Assembly (NCBI RefSeq): GCF_038002825.1
Contig: NZ_JBBODF010000001.1
Coordinates: 1,922,001 to 1,986,000, forward strand
Direction of reading: 5' to 3'
Source of the DNA: Paenibacillus sp. FSL H8-0048
Lineage (GTDB): Bacteria > Bacillota > Bacilli > Paenibacillales > Paenibacillaceae
DNA: 64,000 nucleotides
A program made the translations under genes and the position numbers. The notes under the pieces are model-generated. The model did not search any database, had not been told where the DNA came from, and saw only the letters and a list, made by a program, of their open reading frames with translations. The first letter of the stretch is position 1. Each line of letters starts with the position of its first letter. This document shows positions 43,917 to 53,225 of the stretch, piece after piece.

Positions 43917-45521
43917 TTAAGGCTCCCTGTCGTCCTCCCCAACCGGTCCTGCCTTATACTCGCTGGGATTCCGGCCGCTGTATTTCTTGAACACCTTGGA
44001 GAAGTACGCCCGGTCGGAGAAACCGAGGGTGTAGGCGACATTCTCGACGGTCTCCTGCGGGCGGGCCAGCATAGTGATGGCCATATTCATCTTGTACTGG
44101 TTCACGTAATCGGTGAAGTTCACGCCGGACAGCTTCTTGAAATAGCGGGAGAAGTAGCTGGCATTCAGATGCAAATGCTCTGCCATGTCGGTAGAGGTGA
44201 CCATCCGGTCCACATGCTCCTCCAAGAATTGGTCCACGGCCTGAAGCCGGACATCCCTCTCCTCAGCGGCTGCGGGGGCCAGAGTATGCTGCCGCCACAG
44301 ATGCCTCAGCTCCCGCTTGGTCAGGCTGGCCGCCTCACCGATATGAACCGTCTGCTCCAGCTGCGTGAAGAAGTCCTCCTCGGCCAGCCCTCCGGCTTCG
44401 AAGGCCAGCTGGCGCACCAGATCCCCGCAGGTCTCCTTCACCAGCCGCGGCAGCAGCCGCTCTGCCGAAGCCTGCTGGGTCCACTGATTCACGGCCAGAT
44501 CAATCCAGGCGGCCTGTTGATCAAGAAGCGCCAAGGACAGCATGCCGCGTTCCTTTTCCCCGCGCCGTTCTAATGTGTGCCCGAAATCCTCATGCTCCTC
44601 AAGCAGAGATACAGGCGTCACTGGCTGATAGAAGTTATTTTCACGGCAATCCGTCAGTGTCTTGAATAACACATCGAAGCTGCGGACCGGTGCGCAGGAC
44701 TCCGAATAGAACCCCCGCAGGGTAATCTTCAGATACTGCTCCACCTTATCCTGTACCGCCCGCATGAATTCAGCCAGCTTGTTCTCTGTAAGGCTGGGGT
44801 CCGCCACATTCCAGACCAGATAAATATCGGCGTCCCGGCTCATAATCGGTGTAATGGAAGCCTCAGCAGCAGCAGACAGCTCCAGTGCAATATTGTTCAC
44901 GGCTGAATGGATCAGCGGAATATCCTTGTACCGGTAACGCTCGGTGACAGATGCGGCATCCATATGAAGGAATCCATGACGCAGAAAGGGGTGCTTCCAG
45001 GAGATACCCAACCGTTCGCCGAACTCCAGCGTGTTCTCCTGGCCCGCTGCACCCGACAGCAGCTGCTTCAGGAAGCTCTGCTTCAGCACTTCCTTATTGC
45101 GCTCAATCGCCTGGCGGAAAGAGTAGCGCTCCAGCAGTTCCTCCCGGCTCCTGAAGCGGCTCATCGCTTTGGCGAGACTGCTCTTAAGCTGCTCAGGCGA
45201 CAGCTCATCCTTGATCAGATAATCATCCGCCTCAAGCTGAATCGCCCGTTTCGAGTAATGGAAATCCTCATAGCAGGTCAGGAAAATCAGGCGCACCTCC
45301 GGCTTCGTGATCCGGAAGGCATCCGCCAGCTCCAGCCCGTCCATCCCCGGCAGCCCGATATCCACAATCACAATATCCGGCAGTGCTGCATGGAACTGCT
45401 CCAGTGCGTCTTCACTGCTATATGCCGAAGCCACCAGCTTCAGATCCAGCCCCAAGGGCCCGAGCAGATATTCCACATATTCCAGCATCGGGACATCATC
45501 GTCAATCAGCATCAGGGTCAT
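43917..45521 (-). CDS. YesN-type response regulator with AraC DNA-binding domain
   Basis: The 534-residue protein has a receiver domain (LMLIDDDVPMLEYVEYLL, phosphoacceptor Asp in IVIVDIGLPGMDG, LTCYEDFHYSKRA, LIKDE). A long middle part follows, and an AraC double helix-turn-helix lies at the C-terminus (HVDRMVTSTDMAEHLHLNASYFSRYFKKLSGVNFTDYVNQ...NVAYTLGFSDRAYFSKVFKKYSGRNPSEYK). It likely activates the adjacent sugar ABC genes when phosphorylated by the neighbouring kinase. Its start overlaps the kinase gene by about 20 bp. Confidence 0.93.
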   Translation of the reverse strand: MTLMLIDDDVPMLEYVEYLLGPLGLDLKLVASAYSSEDALEQFHAALPDIVIVDIGLPGMDGLELADAFRITKPEVRLIFLTCYEDFHYSKRAIQLEADDYLIKDELSPEQLKSSLAKAMSRFRSREELLERYSFRQAIERNKEVLKQSFLKQLLSGAAGQENTLEFGERLGISWKHPFLRHGFLHMDAASVTERYRYKDIPLIHSAVNNIALELSAAAEASITPIMSRDADIYLVWNVADPSLTENKLAEFMRAVQDKVEQYLKITLRGFYSESCAPVRSFDVLFKTLTDCRENNFYQPVTPVSLLEEHEDFGHTLERRGEKERGMLSLALLDQQAAWIDLAVNQWTQQASAERLLPRLVKETCGDLVRQLAFEAGGLAEEDFFTQLEQTVHIGEAASLTKRELRHLWRQHTLAPAAAEERDVRLQAVDQFLEEHVDRMVTSTDMAEHLHLNASYFSRYFKKLSGVNFTDYVNQYKMNMAITMLARPQETVENVAYTLGFSDRAYFSKVFKKYSGRNPSEYKAGPVGEDDREP

Positions 45522-47250
45522 CAAGGGGAACCGCCTCCTTCTCCCGGGTCACGGGAATATATAGAGTGAACGTCATGCCTTCATCGTCTTCTCTTGCCTG
45601 CGCGCTCAGCCGGGCGCGATATCCGTACAACACCTGTAGACGGCGTGCTGTGTTGACCAGCCCGACTCCTTTTTCCGGCCAGAGCGCCGGGTCTTCACTT
45701 CCTTGCAGCCGCCGGTTCAGGCGCTGGAGCTTATCCTCCGGCATTCCGCGGCCGTTATCGCTAATGCTGATCCGCAGCAGATCTTGTTCGAACGCTGCTT
45801 CGAGCCGGATCGCCGGATGGTCCGGACGGGCGGAGAAGCCGTGGCTGATCGCATTCTCCACAATGGGCTGCAGCAGCAGCCGGGGCAGCATCACCGCTCC
45901 TTCCGCCTCGCCCACCTCGCATTCCCAGGCGATATCGAGACGGTTGCGGATCTGCATCACCTGCACATAGCTGCCCAGCACCCTGCATTCCTCCGCCAGC
46001 TCCAGCGGCTTATCCACATGGACATACACACGCAGCAGCTTCATCAGCGCATCGATCATGGCCCCATGCGCCGGGTCCCCGCTCAGCAGCAGATCCACCT
46101 TGATCGAATTGAGCGTATTCAGCAGAAAATGAGGCCGGATCTGCGCCGCCAGCGCCTGAAGCTCCAGCTGCCTCTTCTCCTCCTGTTCACTCTCGACCTG
46201 CTGCAGCAGCCCGTTCATATCCTCTAGCATCTGATTGAAGGCTGCCGACAGCACCGCCACCTCATCCTTGCCCTTGACGGGTATCCGCACCGCGCGGTTG
46301 CCGCCGACATACTGCTTGACGCTGGCCCGCAGCAGGCTGATCGGCTTGTTCATATAACCGGCCCACAGCATGGACAGCACCAGGAACGCCAGGAAGAACA
46401 GTCCAATCAGCGAGATCGATACCAGAAACTCCCGGTTGATATGGCTGTCAATGGAGCTGCGGGGCGTCTTGCTGGTCAGCAGCCAGCCGACCTTGGGAAT
46501 ACGGACCTCACTGACCAGCAGCGGACCTTCATCCGCAGGAGCCGTTTCTCCGGTGACAGCAATGCTTCTCCCCTTCTGGTCGACCAGTGTGAGCCTGCTT
46601 ACCACATTGCCCGTGTCGAGCAGACTGCGGAAGTAGTGGCTCGGAATGCCTACATACAGCGTGGCTAGCTTGTCCTGATTCAGCGGGTCGGTAATGAAGC
46701 GTACGGCATAATAATAATCCGGTGCAGCGGGGGTGCCACCGTAGGGGAACCATTGCAGCGACACTTTTTCCCGCTCATCCAGCCTGCTGCTCTCCTTAAG
46801 AAGAGTCTCCGGCAGCACAGAGAATACCGGAATATTCTGATTGCCGATCAGTATCCGGTCTTCTCGGTTGACCAGCATGATCTGCAGATCGGCATCCAGG
46901 GACTGCACCGACAGAATATTGGCCGTGGTCTTGAGCTTGTTGTAATGGGTATACACTCCGTAATTTCCGAAGCTCCCGGTATTTTTGAGATATCGCAGAC
47001 TCTCCAGCACGGCCGGATCATACGCCTCAGAGAAATACACCGAGACAAACGAGATGCTGTCCACCGTTTTTTCCATTTGACTGCCGATGACCTTCAGGGT
47101 CTCCTCATTGGAACGGGCGATCTTCTCACTCACATTCTCCCGCACAGAGGTATAGGACCAGAACGTAACGACAACAAAAGGCAGCAGGATCAGGATCAGG
47201 AACGTGTATTGCAGTCTGCGATGGAAGGAAAAACGGCTTAACCATTTCAT
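45502..47250 (-). CDS. YesM-type sensor histidine kinase
   Basis: This 582-residue membrane kinase has an N-terminal transmembrane helix, a large extracellular sensor region, a second helix (VSISLIGLFFLAFLVLSMLWAGYM), a HAMP segment (NKPISLLRASVKQYVGGN...GKDEVAVLSAAFNQML), the phosphoacceptor His in AAQIRPHFLLNTLNSIK and an ATPase domain (PIVENAISHGFSA, ISDNGRGMPEDKL). YesM kinases sense sugars or their binding proteins. ATG 47250 follows GGGGTGG; the longer frame adds a non-family leader. It lies between the binding-protein and regulator genes. Confidence 0.93.
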   Translation of the reverse strand: MKWLSRFSFHRRLQYTFLILILLPFVVVTFWSYTSVRENVSEKIARSNEETLKVIGSQMEKTVDSISFVSVYFSEAYDPAVLESLRYLKNTGSFGNYGVYTHYNKLKTTANILSVQSLDADLQIMLVNREDRILIGNQNIPVFSVLPETLLKESSRLDEREKVSLQWFPYGGTPAAPDYYYAVRFITDPLNQDKLATLYVGIPSHYFRSLLDTGNVVSRLTLVDQKGRSIAVTGETAPADEGPLLVSEVRIPKVGWLLTSKTPRSSIDSHINREFLVSISLIGLFFLAFLVLSMLWAGYMNKPISLLRASVKQYVGGNRAVRIPVKGKDEVAVLSAAFNQMLEDMNGLLQQVESEQEEKRQLELQALAAQIRPHFLLNTLNSIKVDLLLSGDPAHGAMIDALMKLLRVYVHVDKPLELAEECRVLGSYVQVMQIRNRLDIAWECEVGEAEGAVMLPRLLLQPIVENAISHGFSARPDHPAIRLEAAFEQDLLRISISDNGRGMPEDKLQRLNRRLQGSEDPALWPEKGVGLVNTARRLQVLYGYRARLSAQAREDDEGMTFTLYIPVTREKEAVPLDDPDAD

Positions 47251-47332
47251 AAGAATTCCACCCCGCACTGTAATGAAAGCTTCAACGTCCCTATTATAAT
47301 CCAAAATCCCTGCTGCCTTTGCACTTCAACCG

Positions 47333-48712
47333 TTATTTCTGATTGGCAGAAACTACCTTCTCGACTTCCGCTGTCATCTCATTCTTGACCTCATCGAAGC
47401 TGCGGTTATCCAGAATGAAGCTGGCGAAGCCGTTCTCCACAATCGCTTTCAGTTCGCTGCCGTACGGCACGCTGAAGGAGTCAGGCATTTTAATATTCGG
47501 ATCGAACAGCGTCTTGGAGAGGGAGACGGTATCGATCAGGTCTGTATTTTCCCCGAAAAAGCTGCCTACCAGCTCCGCTCCGTCCACGCCCTTGAACGAA
47601 GGAATCTCTTTGGTGAACTTGTAGGCTTCCTTCGACATCCAGCGGATGAAGTCATACGAGGCTTCCTTATTCGCTGATTTCGCGCCCATCGCCAGACCGC
47701 CTCCGGAAATATTCGTCATGCCCAGCTCCTTACTGTCCACCGAACGCGGCAGCGGGGCGTACATGCTCTGGAACTCATGCGGGAATTTCTCCAGATTCAG
47801 CGCCGCCCGGACGGCATAGCTCGGCACAGCCAGCATACTGGCATTTCCGGCAAAAAACTGCTGCAGCACATGGTAGTTCGAGGCCAAGACATCGGCATAC
47901 GGCTCCGCGCTCTTATCTTCCTTCTCCATCGTGCGGCGGAGGTTGAAGAAGTACTCGAAGGACGGATCGTCGAAAATCGGCTTCAAATCCGCGCTAAGCT
48001 GCGGATGCGGCTTCTCGGTGTATGCGATAATGTTCGGATATTCGCCCCAGGTATGGAAGTAGGTTCCGTAATGCTCAGGCGTGGTTAGCTTCTTGGCATA
48101 GTCGCGGAAGTCATCCCAGGTCCAGCCCATCTCAGGCAGGGTCAGCCCTGCGGCCTCCAGATGATCCTTGTTGAAGACCGTCAGCCACTGCGTGGAGCTG
48201 GGCAGAATGCCGTAGACCTTGTCCTCCAGCTTCAGCAGCTTGGAATATTCATCCTCGGGAGTGATTTTCTCCTGTTCAAAAAAAGAATTAAGCGGTTCCA
48301 CAACTCCCCGCGAAGCGCGCTCCAGCAGCTCATCCTCGTTCCCGGTCATAAACACATCGACCACTTCGCCACCGGCCACGAGAATATCCAGCTTCTTCAT
48401 GAAATCCGTACTGTCGCTGTTCTGGACCAGGGATTCATACTCCACTTCCACTTTATCCTGAGCTTTGTTATATGCCTGAACGGCCTGGTAGATCGGCTCC
48501 TCCGGCTTATCGGCTTTGAAGGTGTAGAACTTAATTTTGGCTTTGCCTGCCGTCCCGTCTGTGCCGCTGCTTCCAGTACCCGGTTCGGCTGACGCAGACC
48601 CCGGCGCATCGGTGGCCGCTGAGCTGCCCGCCCCGTTCCCGCCATTTCCGCCGCACGCAGTGACCGAGAGCATAAGCACCACACTGGCGAGCATGATTGA
48701 TAGTTTCTTCAC
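47333..48712 (-). CDS. Extracellular sugar-binding lipoprotein of an ABC importer
   Basis: The 459-residue protein starts at GTG 48712 after AGGGGGA and has a lipoprotein signal (MKKLSIMLASVVLMLSVTACGG, with Cys as acylated residue) followed by a Gly/Ser/Ala-rich linker. The rest is a cluster B solute-binding fold (KIKFYTFKADKPEEPIYQAVQAYNKAQDKVEVEYESL...). It lies 103 bp downstream of the second permease gene and 82 bp before the kinase gene. The bound sugar is unknown. No ATPase is encoded here, so a shared MsmK-like ATPase is likely. Confidence 0.93.
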   Translation of the reverse strand: MKKLSIMLASVVLMLSVTACGGNGGNGAGSSAATDAPGSASAEPGTGSSGTDGTAGKAKIKFYTFKADKPEEPIYQAVQAYNKAQDKVEVEYESLVQNSDSTDFMKKLDILVAGGEVVDVFMTGNEDELLERASRGVVEPLNSFFEQEKITPEDEYSKLLKLEDKVYGILPSSTQWLTVFNKDHLEAAGLTLPEMGWTWDDFRDYAKKLTTPEHYGTYFHTWGEYPNIIAYTEKPHPQLSADLKPIFDDPSFEYFFNLRRTMEKEDKSAEPYADVLASNYHVLQQFFAGNASMLAVPSYAVRAALNLEKFPHEFQSMYAPLPRSVDSKELGMTNISGGGLAMGAKSANKEASYDFIRWMSKEAYKFTKEIPSFKGVDGAELVGSFFGENTDLIDTVSLSKTLFDPNIKMPDSFSVPYGSELKAIVENGFASFILDNRSFDEVKNEMTAEVEKVVSANQK

Positions 48713-48814
48713 AGCAATTCCCCCTAGATTTATGTTTTGCAAGCTCATTATACAATTGAAGGCCCGCGCACACCGTGTACAGCTATGCGGTGTACGCGTA
48801 CACTTTTTTGACCT

Positions 48815-49645
48815 TTACCCTTTGACGCCTCCAATGGCAATCCCGTTGATGACTTGCTTCTGGAGGATCAGGAACAGGACCAGCAGCGGCAGAATCGCAG
48901 CCACGGAGGCCATCATCATGACGGAGATCTGCGTGCCGAATTCCTCCTTGAAGAACTGCATCCCCAGTGGAATGGTGTACAGCTTGGTCGAGTTCAGCAT
49001 AATCAGCGGCCCCTGGTAATCATTCCAGGTCCAGATGAACTTGATGATCCCAACCGTCGCCAGAATCGGGCGGCTCAGCGGCAGCACGACACTCCAGAAG
49101 ATGCGGAAGAACCCGGCACCGTCCAGCTCAGCCGCTTCCAGCATATCATTATGAATGCCGATCATGAACTGGCGCAGCAGGAAGGTGAAGTAGCTGGAGA
49201 ACATGCCCATAAGGATCAGCGCAGCATGGGAGTCGTAGAGGCCGAGCTCCTTAATCATAATATAGCGCGGAACAAGCGTGGCCTGCTCGGGAATCATCAT
49301 GAACGCCAGCATCAGGGTGAAGATCAGCGCCCGGCCCTTGAAATCCAGCTTGGCAAGTGCATACCCGGCCATGGCTGAGATGATGATGGTCGCCAGGGTG
49401 GAGATCAGGGCGATTTTGAGCGAGTTCATATAGAATAATCCAAACGCGACATCGCCCATCCACACGGCCTTGAAGTTGGCGACCAGATTCCAGTCGGTGG
49501 GAATCCACTGAATCGGGAAGGTCCAGACCTCCTTCTCCGTCTTCGAGGCGGCCGACAGCATCCACACCAGCGGCATCAGGAAGAATACCGAGCACAGGGC
49601 GAACAGGACCGTGAAGATCAGATTGCCGGGCTTAAGCTTTTTCAT
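48815..49645 (-). CDS. Sugar ABC transporter permease, MalG/LplC-like
   Basis: The 276-residue protein has six transmembrane helices and the ABC permease EAA motif EAAELDGAGFFRIFWSVVLPLSRP in its second half. ATG 49645 is preferred because AAAGG lies 8 bp upstream; ATG 49651 is too close. It pairs with the preceding permease to form the membrane channel, with 31 bp between the genes. It ends in KQVINGIAIGGVKG, a typical MalG-type C-terminus. Confidence 0.94.
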   Translation of the reverse strand: MKKLKPGNLIFTVLFALCSVFFLMPLVWMLSAASKTEKEVWTFPIQWIPTDWNLVANFKAVWMGDVAFGLFYMNSLKIALISTLATIIISAMAGYALAKLDFKGRALIFTLMLAFMMIPEQATLVPRYIMIKELGLYDSHAALILMGMFSSYFTFLLRQFMIGIHNDMLEAAELDGAGFFRIFWSVVLPLSRPILATVGIIKFIWTWNDYQGPLIMLNSTKLYTIPLGMQFFKEEFGTQISVMMMASVAAILPLLVLFLILQKQVINGIAIGGVKG

Positions 49646-49676
49646 TGTCATTGCCTTTCGTTCCTTTCGCCTTGGG

Positions 49677-50615
49677 CTAGTAATGGACTTTACGGTTCTG
49701 AGTCATCCAGGTAATGGAGGTGACCAGCATAATGATCAGGAACAGCACCCAGGACATCGCGGAGGCGTAGCCCATTTTGAAGCGCTCGAAGCCTTCCTCA
49801 TAAATTTGGTACACGATAACAGTACTGGAATAGTTGGGACCGCCGCTGGTCAGGAACTTGATCATGTCGAAGATTTTGAAGGAAGAGATCGTGCTCGTGA
49901 TTGCCAGGAAAAAGGTAGTCGGCCCCAGCAGCGGCAGCGTAATCCGCCGGAATTGTCCGATCCCGCTGGCTCCGTCAATCGTCGCCGCTTCGTACAGTTC
50001 CTCGGGAATGTTCGTCATCCCCGCCAGGAAAATAATCATCTGGTAGCCCAGCAGCTGCCAGACATAAATAATCATAATCGCAATCAGCGAGAAGCTGGTA
50101 TCAACCAGCCAGCGCGGCGGTTCGGATACCCCGAGCTGCATCAGGATCTGATTGACCGGCCCCTTGGACGGATGGTAGAGTGCCTGCCAGACTGCCGCGA
50201 TCGCCACGGTGGAACAGATATACGGTACAAAGAAGGCGACCTTGAAAAACGTCTTGGCATAAAGCTTCTTATGGATCAGCGCCGAGAGCACTACACCCAG
50301 CAGCATCGTAACCGGCACCGTACCGACCGTGAACAGCACATTATTCTTCAGGGCCAGCAGGAAGCGGTTGTCCCTGAACAGCTCGATAAAGTTATCGAAG
50401 CCAACGAAGTTGATCGCCGACAAGCCGCCGACCAGGTTCCACTCCGTCAGGCTGAGAAACAGGCTGAACAGCAGCGGGAACACCGCGATGACCAGCATCC
50501 CGATCACCTCCGGCGCAATGAACAGCCATCCGGCGAGCTGCTCCCGTCTCTTGCGCGTCCAATACGTGCCGGCTGCGGGCTTGGCCGTTTTCCGGGTAAC
50601 CGCAGATTCACTCAT
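49677..50615 (-). CDS. Sugar ABC transporter permease, MalF/UgpA-like
   Basis: This 312-residue protein starts with a basic cytoplasmic tail and has six helices and the EAA motif EAATIDGASGIGQFRRITLPLLGP. It is the first gene of the permease-permease-binding protein-kinase-regulator operon. The ATG follows AGAGGTGG. The substrate is probably an oligosaccharide by family habit, and the secreted beta-helix protein a few kilobases downstream might supply it, but this is a guess. Confidence 0.94.
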   Translation of the reverse strand: MSESAVTRKTAKPAAGTYWTRKRREQLAGWLFIAPEVIGMLVIAVFPLLFSLFLSLTEWNLVGGLSAINFVGFDNFIELFRDNRFLLALKNNVLFTVGTVPVTMLLGVVLSALIHKKLYAKTFFKVAFFVPYICSTVAIAAVWQALYHPSKGPVNQILMQLGVSEPPRWLVDTSFSLIAIMIIYVWQLLGYQMIIFLAGMTNIPEELYEAATIDGASGIGQFRRITLPLLGPTTFFLAITSTISSFKIFDMIKFLTSGGPNYSSTVIVYQIYEEGFERFKMGYASAMSWVLFLIIMLVTSITWMTQNRKVHY

Positions 50616-51170
50616 CGCGCACCCACCTCTGCTGCTGCGCCGCAGGAGGCCGGCTGTGGGCTTTTACAACTAACTAATGCATATGTTTCGTACTCCATCT
50701 CGCCCTCACTTTCCCGGCAGACACTTGGGCTATGCTATAAGCCTAGGCCGCCTGCCGCTCATCTATACGCTAATTTTAGCAAGAGACCCGGAGGAGTACG
50801 GTATAGCTTTCATACGGGTTGATGTGTATTATTTTGACTTTCAGGGGGGGAAGCGAGTGCGAGGAGCTGGTTGAACAGGTTGGGCATATGGCGCTGGGAA
50901 GCTGGGAGAGAGGGCCTGACGGGTGGGTGACTGCCGGGGCGGGTTGACGTTGGATGGGTGATGGATGGATGGCGGGTGATTGAATGATGGGGATTGACTA
51001 AGGGGTGCTGACGGGTGGTTGGTAGGTGACTAGCTGACGCGTGTGAAATGATGAGGATTGACTATGAGTGCTGGCAGGGCTGGTGAGTGGATCGTTACAG
51101 GTTGATCGCAGGGAGTCGGGCTGGTAATGGGAGGTATGGAAACAAACTTAGGGGTTGAGCAACCTGATCA
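50616..51170. other. Upstream region of the ABC operon and a G-rich, strand-skewed tract
   Basis: The part up to about 50830 must hold the ABC operon promoter; no convincing -35/-10 pair was found. From 50850 to 51140 the plus strand is strongly rich in G and poor in C, with loose repeats: GGATTGACTA recurs at about 50991 and 51055 within similar surroundings. A run of four G tracts (50921-50943) comes close to a G-quadruplex pattern. No gene is seen. Confidence 0.5.
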
Positions 51171-51178
51171 GCCGACTC

Positions 51179-51586
51179 AGAGGGATTTATACACTACATT
51201 TGCTCGCCTGGCCCACTTTTAGGGAAATCAGAGGGATTTATACACTACGTTTGCTCACCTGGCCCACTTTTGGGGAAATCAGAGGGATTTATACACTACA
51301 TTTGCTCACCTGGCCCACTTTTGGGGAAATCAGAGGGATTTATACACTACATTCGCTCGCCTGGCCCACTTTTGGGGAAATCAGAGGGATTTATACACTA
51401 CATTTGCTCACCTGGCCCACTTTTAGGGAAATCAGAGGGATTTATACACTACATTCGCTCGCCTGGCCCACTTTTAGGGAAATCAGAGGGATTTATACAC
51501 TACATTTGCTCGCCTGGCCCACTTTTGGGGAAATCAGAGGGATTTATACACTACATTTGCTCACCTGGCCCACTTTTAGGGAGAAT
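51179..51586 (+). repeat. Tandem repeat array E: eight units of exactly 51 bp
   Basis: Units start at 51179 and every 51 bp to 51536. Each reads AGAGGGATTTATACACTACA, then TTTGCTCACCTGGCCCAC, then TTTTGGGGAAATC, with few substitutions. Short inverted repeats AAATC-AGAGG-GATTT and CCC-ACTTTT-GGG occur in each unit. Two more diverged units extend to about 51660. Because 51 is a multiple of three and the unit lacks stops in two frames, long repetitive reading frames result, but no start site supports translation. Confidence 0.92.
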
Positions 51587-51668
51587 ACAGTGTTCTCCTG
51601 CGCCTCATTTGCTCATCTAGCCGACTTTTGCCGAGATCAGGGGCACTTCTGCGCTTCATTCCCACACC

Positions 51669-51722
51669 AAAAAAAGGATACAGCCGCAAAGCATCAATTG
51701 GTCAGGATTGCGGCCGTGCCCT
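51669..51722 (-). terminator. Terminator of the LysM-M14 peptidase gene
   Basis: On the minus strand GGGCACGGCCGCAATCC pairs imperfectly with TTTGCGGCTGTATCC and is followed by T7. Confidence 0.75.
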
Positions 51723-51776
51723 TTGCTGTTATCTTACGCAAATTTGCAGAGATTGTTTCATTTTTATTTCAAATTT
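51704..51776 (-). repeat. Dispersed repeat of about 73 bp containing one terminator arm (copy 2)
   Basis: It matches 39427-39500 over most of its length and reaches into the last codons of the M14 peptidase gene. Confidence 0.75.
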
Positions 51777-52972
51777 GACAGAATCGCACTGAGAATTAGG
51801 CCTGTGTCCAGCGCCATATCCTCAAAATCAGCCACGGGCAGCGGATTCTTGCCCACTCCCAGCTCGACGGTGAAGCCCGGCTTGCGGAAGCGCTCGATGA
51901 ACCAGTCCTTGTAGCCGGCATCGCTGCCGGTCAGCTCCACCGCCCGGTAGCCGCTGGCTGCTGCCAGCTGGGCCGCCCAATCCCTGCTCTCCGGCGGCTC
52001 ATAGCCCCGGTAGTTCCAGTAGATCTCAGCTCCCTGGCTGTGCAGCGAGACGGCCGCATCGCCCGGAACCCGCTCAGCCAGTGCCGCCAGCGCCGCCGCT
52101 TCCGGCTCACTGAGCGGTGCCGGTCCGCTGTAATCGCGCGGAGCCGGTCCGGGCACCTGCCGCCGGTCACGTTCCTCTTCCCAGTGTGCGGGGAACTGGT
52201 CCCCCAGATCGACGCCGCGGATGTTCGCCTTCCAGTGCCGGAAGCTGCGCCTGCCGCAGTTCCACGCCATCAACTCCCGGTAATAAGGATTATCCGCGAG
52301 AACCCCTTCCTGCACCAGCTCAACACCGTCGGGATTCGCCATGGGCACAGCCCAGAGCGTCCAGTCCCGGTGCCAGTCCGCAGGCTGACGTCCGTGCCAG
52401 TCCACACCAGACGTATAGGCAGCGGCATATTCTTCCAGGAAGCGCATCAGACAAGGGGCCGTCAGCCACTCGTTGGCATGCAGCGCGGCATTCACATGCA
52501 GGTGGCGCGGGCCGCTGCCGATCCGCAGCAGGCGGAGCGGCTTGCTGAGTACACTGTGGCCTATAACTTCGCTGCTGACACAAGAATAGCGGGCCGCAAG
52601 CCTTGCAGCATCCGCCTCTATCTCAGCCGGTCCGTATTCCCCGCGCAGATAGACCTCTGTCCCCCGGGTGAGCGCCGGAATCACCAGCACCTTGCCCGGC
52701 AGGCAGATGCGTCCCGAGCTTACCCCGGGATTCAGCATCTCCAGTTCATCTACGCCCACCCCGAACAAGGCCGCAATGCTAAGCGCATCGTCCCCCGCCT
52801 GCACCATATACCGCTTGCGCGGGGCAGATGGCAGAAACAGTACCTGTCCCGGATATAAATAGGGCTGGCTGCCAGCCCATGGATTCCCCTGTATGACATG
52901 CTCTGGTGTTAATCCGTGCCTTGCGGCGATACGGCTTACGGTATCTCCCCTGCGGGCAATGTATTGCTGCAT
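51764..52972 (-). CDS. LysM-domain M14 peptidase (gamma-D-glutamyl-diaminopimelate endopeptidase I-like)
   Basis: This 402-residue protein has two N-terminal LysM peptidoglycan-binding domains (about 2-48 and 54-99) and a zinc carboxypeptidase domain. Zinc ligands are His165 and Glu168 (HANEW) and His311 (SLHSQG); the catalytic Glu is Glu370 (FTVELGVGKN). No signal peptide is present. This layout matches endopeptidase I of Bacillus, which cleaves gamma-D-Glu-meso-A2pm bonds in spore or recycled wall peptides. ATG 52972 after GGGAGG is preferred over ATG 52981. Confidence 0.92.
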   Translation of the reverse strand: MQQYIARRGDTVSRIAARHGLTPEHVIQGNPWAGSQPYLYPGQVLFLPSAPRKRYMVQAGDDALSIAALFGVGVDELEMLNPGVSSGRICLPGKVLVIPALTRGTEVYLRGEYGPAEIEADAARLAARYSCVSSEVIGHSVLSKPLRLLRIGSGPRHLHVNAALHANEWLTAPCLMRFLEEYAAAYTSGVDWHGRQPADWHRDWTLWAVPMANPDGVELVQEGVLADNPYYRELMAWNCGRRSFRHWKANIRGVDLGDQFPAHWEEERDRRQVPGPAPRDYSGPAPLSEPEAAALAALAERVPGDAAVSLHSQGAEIYWNYRGYEPPESRDWAAQLAAASGYRAVELTGSDAGYKDWFIERFRKPGFTVELGVGKNPLPVADFEDMALDTGLILSAILSNLK

Positions 52973-53133
52973 AGGTCTCATCCTCCCGGCCCTCTTGTGC
53001 CTGCGTCCCTATCATCCTGCTTAATGACCTGCGGGACCCGGCCCTCATGCCTAGTATATGAGCAGCAGCAGCGGGTCATGTGGAAATGTAACAACTCGGA
53101 GGTGTGCAGAACGTTCCGCAGACAATCAAGAGG

Positions 53134-53159
53134 AAAAAGACCGGGAAGTCCTCCCGGTC
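53134..53159 (-). terminator. Terminator of the glutamate racemase gene
   Basis: GACCGGGA pairs with TCCCGGTC over 8 bp and is followed on the minus strand by TTTTT. Confidence 0.85.
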
Positions 53160-53225
53160 TCATCTCCCTGACATTCCCTGCAAGGGGTTTGTCCCTATTC
53201 AGTTCACTGCTGTAATGCTCTCTTC

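Noticed and set aside
49611..50822. 403-codon plus-strand frame rich in Gln, Arg and His
   Set aside because: It lies antisense to the two ABC permease genes and has the composition of a shadow frame.
51155..51778. Open frame of 207 codons built from 17-residue repeats
   Set aside because: The frame is open only because the DNA unit is 51 bp without stops; a second frame is open as well, there is no good ribosome site, and the start codon is weak.
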